Below are positions 23,952 through 28,803 of a DNA stretch of 28,803 nt, piece after piece; the stretch's first letter is position 1; each line of letters starts with the position of its first letter. The notes under the pieces are model-generated. The model saw only the letters and a list, made by a program, of their open reading frames with translations. It ran no database searches and was not told the origin of the DNA. A program made the translations under genes and the position numbers. Source of the stretch: Firmicutes bacterium UBA5227 (GTDB lineage: Bacteria > Bacillota > Clostridia > Tissierellales > Sedimentibacteraceae); the NCBI GenBank assembly GCA_002409285.1, contig DHUT01000020.1, positions 29,220 through 58,022 on the forward strand, read 5' to 3'.

Positions 23952-24485
23952 ATGAATTACAATAATAATTACAGATGTATTTATTCAGACAACAGCGTTG
24001 GATATCTTAACGAAAATATGTATAAAAGAGCAATAGCGTATGTATCAGGAGGCCCTATTGCTCCTGATGTACAAGGCATGGTAATATTCTCAGAAGTCCC
24101 AGGCGGGACAGACGTTTATGCAGAGCTATACGGACTGCCGAGCTATAAGCCTGCGCAAGGCGAAAGCCCGCAAGTTGGACCCTTTGGATTTCATCTTCAT
24201 GAAAATGGAACCTGTGAGGTTGGTAATGCCTCAGATCCCTTTACTGCGGCAGGCGGACACTGGAATCCCACAAATCAACCCCACGGCAATCACGCAGGAG
24301 ACTTTCCGGTTCTGTTTTCCAATAACGGGTACGCAAGAATGTCCTTTTTTACCGATAAATTTAATGTTCCTCAAATAATAGGAAAAGCTGTCATAATTCA
24401 TGAAAGCCCGGATGATTACAGAACTCAGCCATCAGGTGCGTCAGGAAGAAGACTGGCATGCGGTGTCATTAATCCGTTAATGTAG
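23952..24485 (+). CDS. Cu/Zn superoxide dismutase-family protein without signal peptide
   Basis: From ATG 23952 the protein has 177 residues. I prefer this start over ATG 23922 because GGAGG at 23942-23946 serves it. The SOD fold shows every metal ligand: GFHLH (His81, His83), GGHW (His103), PHGNHAGD (His111, His114, Asp117) and VIIH (His150). The disulphide pair Cys88/Cys170 and the active-site arginine (Arg167 in GRRLACG) are also present. It would turn superoxide into peroxide and oxygen. No signal peptide is visible; instead there is an Asn/Tyr-rich N-terminus (about 1-28), unusual for a family normally exported. A surface or spore-coat location is a speculative alternative. The loop between His111 and His114 is very short. 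It converges on the tetR gene with only 12 bases between. Confidence 0.88.
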   Translation: MNYNNNYRCIYSDNSVGYLNENMYKRAIAYVSGGPIAPDVQGMVIFSEVPGGTDVYAELYGLPSYKPAQGESPQVGPFGFHLHENGTCEVGNASDPFTAAGGHWNPTNQPHGNHAGDFPVLFSNNGYARMSFFTDKFNVPQIIGKAVIIHESPDDYRTQPSGASGRRLACGVINPLM

Positions 24486-24497
24486 CTTAAGCTCATA

Positions 24498-25064
24498 TTA
24501 TAATGTTTTAATCAAGAGATTCAGATATTTATCCGCTCTTTCATGTATATCAAAACCGCCTTCATGAAGACACCAGTGAAAGATTAAGCCTCTCATTGAC
24601 TGATAGAGGAATTCATTTATTTCGCTGACATTCATGGAGCCGGTTATTTCTCCCGAAGCTAATCCATCTTCAATAATTGGGTCGAGAAGTGTCTGCATTG
24701 CTCTTCCTTTCTTTATAAATAACTTGTTATTGTTATTATAGAGTATCTTTATAAAATCAAAAGGCTGATTTTTAACAAAGTCTATGTAAAATAACATGTA
24801 ATTCTTGATTTTTTCTTTTGAAGAGCTGCCTTCAACTCCGTTACCGGCAAATTCCCGGAATATTTCATCAGCAATTATGTAGGTATCATTTAATATATCA
24901 TTTTTTGATCTGTAGTAATTATAAAATGAACCCACAGATACATTTGCTGCTTTGGCAATGTCCTGTATGGTTACATTTTCAAAACCTCTGCTTTTGAAAA
25001 GCTTAATACTTGTGTTGTATATTTTCAATTTAGTTTTTTGTGCCTGTATCGAGCGACTGTTCAC
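24498..25064 (-). CDS. TetR-family transcriptional regulator
   Basis: The 188-residue protein has the TetR N-terminal helix-turn-helix: FKSRGFENVTIQDIAKAANV followed by SVGSFYNYYRSKNDI, the recognition helix region. A ligand-binding helical domain follows to the end. I chose the GTG at 25064-25062 because AGGAGG lies eight bases upstream on the minus strand. The longer open frame, to 25202, adds 46 hydrophobic residues without family resemblance and would run into the operator region. It is divergent from the flavin reductase gene at 25229, and tandem operator-like repeats abut that gene's promoter, so repression of the reductase is the likely role. The ligand is unknown, perhaps the reductase's substrate. 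Confidence 0.9.
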   Translation of the reverse strand: MNSRSIQAQKTKLKIYNTSIKLFKSRGFENVTIQDIAKAANVSVGSFYNYYRSKNDILNDTYIIADEIFREFAGNGVEGSSSKEKIKNYMLFYIDFVKNQPFDFIKILYNNNNKLFIKKGRAMQTLLDPIIEDGLASGEITGSMNVSEINEFLYQSMRGLIFHWCLHEGGFDIHERADKYLNLLIKTL

Positions 25065-25148
25065 CTTATTTTCCTCCTGTAACCCCGATTTAATACTTAT
25101 TATAGCACATATCAAAATATATAAAATATAAAAATTATAAAATATAGC

Positions 25149-25177
25149 TTGATAATTCACAAACAATAAGCTATAAT
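25149..25177 (+). promoter_or_regulatory. Sigma-A promoter of the flavin reductase gene
   Basis: TTGATA (25149-25154) and a perfect TATAAT (25172-25177) are 17 bases apart. The -10 shares its last base with the first TetR-type operator. Confidence 0.88.
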
Positions 25178-25201
25178 GAATACATTCAGTGAATACATTC
25201 A
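25177..25201. promoter_or_regulatory. Tandem operator for the divergent TetR regulator
   Basis: TGAATACATTCA occurs twice, at 25177-25188 and 25190-25201, one base apart. Each is a near-palindrome (TGAAT/ATTCA arms). Centres 13 bases apart at the transcription start fit cooperative repression. Confidence 0.75.
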
Positions 25202-25228
25202 TTTTTATTTAATTAGGGAGGAGAAAAA

Positions 25229-27157
25229 ATGAAGTTCAAAAAAGCAATTAGTCTTATTTTAGCATTATCAATGATATTAAGCCTTGCGGCTTGCGGTTCA
25301 AAGACTGATGAAACTGATAAAGCTGAAGTAAATGCAATTTTTACACCAGGAACCTATGAAGGAGAAGCAGAAGGTTTCCATGGAAAAATTAAAGTATCGG
25401 TTACGGTAAATGAAACGGAAATAACAGGTATTACCTTAGATCATACTGAAACACCGGGGCTTGGTGACAAGGCGGTAGAAAAGATATCCCTGGCAGTAAA
25501 AGAGAGCACATCATTAAATGTTCCCATGGTATCAGGGGCGACATATTCAAGCAAGGGTATACTTGCAGCAATAACCGCAGCATTAGAAAAGGCGGGAGCA
25601 GATATTGAAGCATTGAAGAGCAAGGAAGCTGAAGTTGGCGGAGCTGCTGAAGACGTTGAAAAAACAACTGATGTGATAGTTGTAGGAGGCGGAGGAGCAG
25701 GACTTGCCGCAGCGGTTTCAGCACATCAAAACGGGGCGTCTGTAATTATAGTTGAAAAAATGCCTCAGGTTGGCGGAAATACAATTATTTCAGGTTCAGC
25801 ATACAATGCTGCGGATCCTGACATGCAGGCATCATTGACAATGACAGATCTTGAAAAGCAAACAGTGGAAGAAATTATTTCTGCCGAACAGACAGGTCCT
25901 GTGGTTAAGGAATGGCAGGAAACGCTGAAAAAGGAATGGAATGAATATCTTGCTTCAGGAAAGACAGGCTTATTTGATTCCCCTTCATTGCATAAGCTTC
26001 AAACATACAACGGTGGAGACAAGCTGGGGAATACCAAGCTGATAAGTGTGTTAGCTGAAAACACCCTGCCGGCTGTTAAATGGCTGGAAGACCTTGGAAT
26101 GGAATTCAAGGACTATGTATTTACGGTTTTGGGAGGACTGTGGTCTCGTGCTCACAAACCTGAAAAGCCTTTAGGTACCGGATATGTAGAAGCATATATG
26201 AATTACATCCAGGAAAACAGCGATAACATTGAGGTTATGGTTGATACTAAGGCCGACAGCTTTATCGTTGAAGATGGTGCTGTTAAGGGCATAAATGCAG
26301 AAAAAAACGGGGCAAAAATTACTTTACATGCTGACAAGGGTGTAATTCTTGCAGCAGGAGGTTTTGGTGCAAATGTTGAAATGCGTGAAAAGTACAATAC
26401 ATTGTGGCCTTCTCTGAAAGACTATAAAACTACAAATCATACGGGAGCAACAGGAGATGGTTTAGTGATGGCAGAGGCAATAGGTGCATCATTAATAGAT
26501 CTGGAACAGATACAGCTTCTTCCTATGGGTGATCCTGAAACAGGAAGCCTGAGCGGAAACATTGAACAGGGAGTTCAAGACCGTATTTTTGTCAACAAAG
26601 ATGGAAACAGGTTTGTTGATGAAGGAGAAAGAAGAGATGTTATGACAAAAGCTCTCATGGAGCAAACTGATTCATCTATGTGGGTAATAGTTGACAAACA
26701 TTCATATCCTACAGGAGATACTATCAACAACTTTAATGAAAGCATAGACAGTCTTGTTGAATCAGGAAGAGCATATAAAGCTGATACATTAGAAGAGCTT
26801 GCAACACTCATGGGTGTTAACCCTGATAATCTTGTTAAATCCATAGAGACATTCAATCAGGCTGTAGAAGGCAGTATAAAAGATCCGTTTGGCAGAACAT
26901 TATTTGCAGACAAGATAGATACAGCTCCATTCTATGCAGGAGCACGTGTTCCGACAGTGCATCATACTATGGGCGGTGTTGAAATAAATGAAGTTGCCCA
27001 GGTTATTGATGGCAAAGGTCAGGCAATCAAAGGGATTTATGCGGCAGGTGAAGTTACCGGCGGAATCCACGGCACGAACAGGCTTGGAGGGAATGCTCTT
27101 GCAGATATTACAGTATTCGGAAGAATTGCAGGAGAAAGTGCAGCATTAGCTAAGTAA
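25229..27157 (+). CDS. Extracytoplasmic FMN/FAD-dependent reductase lipoprotein (fumarate/urocanate reductase-like)
   Basis: The 642-residue lipoprotein starts with a signal peptide and lipobox SLAAC (Cys22). The FMN-binding domain (about 38-125) contains SGATYSS; Thr105 is the expected site of covalent FMN attachment by a flavin transferase. The flavocytochrome-c-type FAD domain (about 145-640) begins with VIVVGGGGAGLAAA. Residues matching the fumarate reductase active site are present: the histidine in TTNHTGATGDG, the arginine pair in RFVDEGERRD, HHTMGGVEIN, and the arginine in GTNRLGGNALAD. It probably reduces an enoic acid outside the membrane as a respiratory electron acceptor, receiving electrons through bound FMN. 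The acceptor is unknown; fumarate, urocanate, methacrylate and cinnamate enzymes share these motifs. GGGAGG precedes ATG 25229. Confidence 0.9.
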   Translation: MKFKKAISLILALSMILSLAACGSKTDETDKAEVNAIFTPGTYEGEAEGFHGKIKVSVTVNETEITGITLDHTETPGLGDKAVEKISLAVKESTSLNVPMVSGATYSSKGILAAITAALEKAGADIEALKSKEAEVGGAAEDVEKTTDVIVVGGGGAGLAAAVSAHQNGASVIIVEKMPQVGGNTIISGSAYNAADPDMQASLTMTDLEKQTVEEIISAEQTGPVVKEWQETLKKEWNEYLASGKTGLFDSPSLHKLQTYNGGDKLGNTKLISVLAENTLPAVKWLEDLGMEFKDYVFTVLGGLWSRAHKPEKPLGTGYVEAYMNYIQENSDNIEVMVDTKADSFIVEDGAVKGINAEKNGAKITLHADKGVILAAGGFGANVEMREKYNTLWPSLKDYKTTNHTGATGDGLVMAEAIGASLIDLEQIQLLPMGDPETGSLSGNIEQGVQDRIFVNKDGNRFVDEGERRDVMTKALMEQTDSSMWVIVDKHSYPTGDTINNFNESIDSLVESGRAYKADTLEELATLMGVNPDNLVKSIETFNQAVEGSIKDPFGRTLFADKIDTAPFYAGARVPTVHHTMGGVEINEVAQVIDGKGQAIKGIYAAGEVTGGIHGTNRLGGNALADITVFGRIAGESAALAK

Positions 27158-27163
27158 TAATAT

Positions 27164-27202
27164 AAAAAATGACAAATAATCTTTTATTTGTCATTTTTTT
27201 AA
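27164..27202. terminator. Bidirectional terminator between the reductase and the second sigma-54 activator
   Basis: AAAAAATGACAAATAA (27164-27179) pairs perfectly with TTATTTGTCATTTTTT (27184-27199), giving A and T tracts usable in both directions. It overlaps the 3' end of the minus-strand gene. Confidence 0.88.
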
Positions 27203-28552
27203 ACAATATTTATTAATTTTGTTGAATAACTGCCTTGAACTGATGCAAAGCTGTCTTGAGGCTTCCGCAACATTTCCACCGGTTTGCTCTAAAACCCATT
27301 GCAGGTATTCGGATTCTGTCTCATGCTTAAAGTTTTGCAAAGGAATTATTTTATCAAAGGCTTTAATTTTCCGATCAGTATTAATTTTATTATAATTTTT
27401 GTGAATACCAAATAAAATAGGAATTCCGTCCTTTGTTATAACACCTTCATTTGACAGCACCACCATTCTGTCTATTATGCTTTTTAATTCTCTGATGTTT
27501 CCGGGATAATCGTAAGAGTAAAGGAATTCTTCTGCTTCCGGTTCAATATGCTTTATTATAATTTCGTTTTCAATCTGGGACTGTTTTAAAAAAAATTGTA
27601 TCAATTCATCCATATCTTCTCTTCGTTCTCTCAGTGGAGGAACTCTTATAACAATGGAGCTTATCCTGTAAAAAAAGTCCTCTCTGAACGTATTTGTTAA
27701 AACACCATTAACCAGATCCTTATTTGTTGCAGATATAAGCCTGAAATCTATGTTTCTTTCCTTATTGCTTCCAAGCCGTTCTGTTTTTTTAGTTTCCAAC
27801 ACCCTTAAAAGCTTTACCTGAGTTGTTAGAATTATTTCTCCAACTTCATCCAAAAACAAGGTCCCATTATCTGCTAACTCAAATTTCCCCTGTTTTGACT
27901 TTACAGCACCCGTAAAAGAGCCCTGTTCAAATCCGAACAGTTCTGATTCCAGCAGTGATTCAGTAAAAGAACTGCAGTTTACTGCTGTAAAGCTATTTGA
28001 TGACCTGTCGCTGCAAAGGTGTATATACTTCGCTGCTACTTCCTTTCCTGTTCCTGATTCTCCGATTAACAGTACGTTTGCTTTGGATTTTGCTACTTTT
28101 TCACATTGCAAAAGCATTTTGTTATAGCCTTCATTTTTACTGTTCAGCATATAAGTGCTTAATAATTTTTCCTTAAATTTTTTCTTGTCATTCTTGTCAT
28201 TGAATAAATTAACAAGTATTTTTGGAAGGTAGTTAATACCACTCTTTATATCAATGTACTCCTTAACTCCATTTCTAAAGGCATAGCTTTCCTGGCTATA
28301 GGCTGGAGAGGAAGCAGCAATAATTAAATCTGTATGTGAAAAAGTTCCTGTAAAACTTTTTATTGAAAAGTCCTTATCAAATAATGAATAATCGGTAATA
28401 AAAAAATCATATGCAAAATTCGATAGTTCATTGAATGCGTTGTCAATGCCGTTAACGGTTTTAACACTGTCAGTAAGGGCAAAGAGCACCGAGCTAAGTG
28501 TTTCAATGTAGTGCATGTCATTCCCTGCTATTAATATTTTAATATCCTTCAT
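27191..28552 (-). CDS. Sigma-54-dependent activator with divergent receiver-like domain
   Basis: The 453-residue protein has an N-terminal receiver-like domain (about 3-118) with the phospho-acceptor position Asp54 (FFITDYS) and a lysine (Lys97). The acidic pair is changed (GND rather than DD), so phosphorylation is uncertain. The AAA+ domain holds Walker A GESGTGKE (164-171), the loop GSFTGA (211-216) and Walker B GTLFLDEV. The C-terminus ends in a Fis-type helix-turn-helix (NVAEASRQLCISSRQLFNKI). No partner kinase is in the window. The protein reads away from a -24/-12 promoter at 28730-28746, so it most likely activates the operon that begins beyond the right edge. Start ATG at 28552-28550 has GGGGGTG upstream. 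Confidence 0.92.
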   Translation of the reverse strand: MKDIKILIAGNDMHYIETLSSVLFALTDSVKTVNGIDNAFNELSNFAYDFFITDYSLFDKDFSIKSFTGTFSHTDLIIAASSPAYSQESYAFRNGVKEYIDIKSGINYLPKILVNLFNDKNDKKKFKEKLLSTYMLNSKNEGYNKMLLQCEKVAKSKANVLLIGESGTGKEVAAKYIHLCSDRSSNSFTAVNCSSFTESLLESELFGFEQGSFTGAVKSKQGKFELADNGTLFLDEVGEIILTTQVKLLRVLETKKTERLGSNKERNIDFRLISATNKDLVNGVLTNTFREDFFYRISSIVIRVPPLRERREDMDELIQFFLKQSQIENEIIIKHIEPEAEEFLYSYDYPGNIRELKSIIDRMVVLSNEGVITKDGIPILFGIHKNYNKINTDRKIKAFDKIIPLQNFKHETESEYLQWVLEQTGGNVAEASRQLCISSRQLFNKINKYCLKK

Positions 28553-28661
28553 TTTATCACCCCCATATAGTATTTATATAATAATATAAGAAATAAATCT
28601 CATATGCAAGAAAAAAATTTCCCTATAATTATATAAAGATGTTATTAAATTAACCTTCAAT

Positions 28662-28723
28662 AATTTTATATAATATTTATTTATATTGAAAATTCAAAAC
28701 TAAAAAAATAGTTATATAAAATT
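28662..28723. promoter_or_regulatory. Candidate upstream activator sites for the second sigma-54 promoter
   Basis: AATTTTATATAA (28662-28673) and TTATATAAAATT (28712-28723) are perfect reverse complements 38 bases apart. The DNA is very AT-rich, so chance is possible. Apart from these and the promoter, the 28553-28803 interval shows no gene inside the window. Confidence 0.35.
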
Positions 28724-28729
28724 AAAGAA

Positions 28730-28746
28730 TTGGTATGTATATTGCT
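28730..28746 (+). promoter_or_regulatory. Sigma-54 (-24/-12) promoter directed out of the window
   Basis: TTGGTATGTATATTGCT keeps the invariant GG (28732-28733) and GC (28744-28745) with exactly ten bases between. It lies divergent to the second activator gene. Confidence 0.75.
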
Positions 28747-28780
28747 TATTAATTTATAAACGAAGTATAAATGCAGCAGA

Positions 28781-28791
28781 AAGGAGGAAGG
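28781..28791 (+). promoter_or_regulatory. Ribosome binding site of a gene starting beyond the window
   Basis: AAGGAGGAAGG lies about 25 bases after the expected sigma-54 start site, and no well-placed start codon follows before the edge. The product is therefore unknown. Confidence 0.5.
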
Positions 28792-28803
28792 CAAAACGAA
28801 AAA

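Noticed and set aside
25065..25202. Longer TetR protein starting near 25202
   Set aside because: The 46 added residues show no TetR similarity, run across the divergent promoter and operators, and lack a ribosome binding site, whereas GTG 25064 has an ideal one.
1..28803. CRISPR array, tRNA or rRNA genes, intact transposase
   Set aside because: No regularly spaced repeats, no tRNA/rRNA-like sequence and no transposase or integrase frame were seen.

Overview
The window looks like chromosomal DNA of a low-GC, anaerobic Gram-positive bacterium, most likely class Clostridia (Bacillota). The evidence is AT-rich intergenic DNA, strong AGGAGG ribosome binding sites, frequent TTG starts, two sigma-54 activators, a lipid-anchored FMN/FAD reductase and a secreted glucosaminidase with a copper-amine-oxidase-like stalk domain. 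I cannot name the species from the sequence.

Region 1 (1-5962) is a decayed iron/siderophore uptake locus with visibly GC-richer codon use than its surroundings. It holds an intact AraC-type regulator, a binding lipoprotein broken by a one-base frameshift near 1787, and an exporter-type ABC protein cut off just after its Walker A. That exporter is joined at 3173-3177 to the last 181 codons of a FecCD permease. An intact second permease and an intact ATPase follow. Downstream lies half a kilobase without a credible full gene: two short ribosome-binding-site-plus-ATG stubs, a strong terminator and unexplained foldable sequence.

Region 2 (6123-9293) is an intact three-gene operon for a MacAB-type efflux system (adaptor, ATPase, permease) ending in a good terminator.

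Region 3 (9321-13509) is a second, intact copy of the siderophore importer (binding lipoprotein, two FecCD permeases, FecE ATPase). It shares an operator motif (GTTAG-N6-CTAAC) and an 18-base identical leader with the first copy, so both are probably controlled by the same iron- or siderophore-responsive regulator. Directly after the ATPase, with its own ribosome binding site, is an 11-residue match to the start of NifH-type ATPases, which then stops. The operon probably once continued into a nitrogenase-like gene.

Region 4 (13640-15723, minus strand) is a pseudouridine degradation pair: PsuG glycosidase and a kinase with an N-terminal helix-turn-helix.

Region 5 (15760-20588) is a sigma-54 regulon. 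A PAS-domain enhancer-binding protein precedes a -24/-12 promoter with three upstream TTCTAA-N4-TTAGAA palindromes. The promoter drives a CitMHS-type carboxylate transporter, an AtuA-family (DUF1446) protein and a small AtuA-associated ferredoxin-fold protein. This is a coherent organic acid uptake and catabolism module whose substrate is unknown.

Region 6 (20645-24485) holds a secreted glucosaminidase, a stand-alone ATP-grasp ligase on the minus strand, and a Cu/Zn superoxide dismutase-family protein with a complete ligand set but no signal peptide.

Region 7 (24498-28803) has a TetR regulator divergent from an extracytoplasmic flavin-dependent reductase lipoprotein, with tandem operator-like repeats abutting the reductase's promoter. 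It ends with a second sigma-54 activator, divergent from another -24/-12 promoter that drives a gene starting beyond the window.
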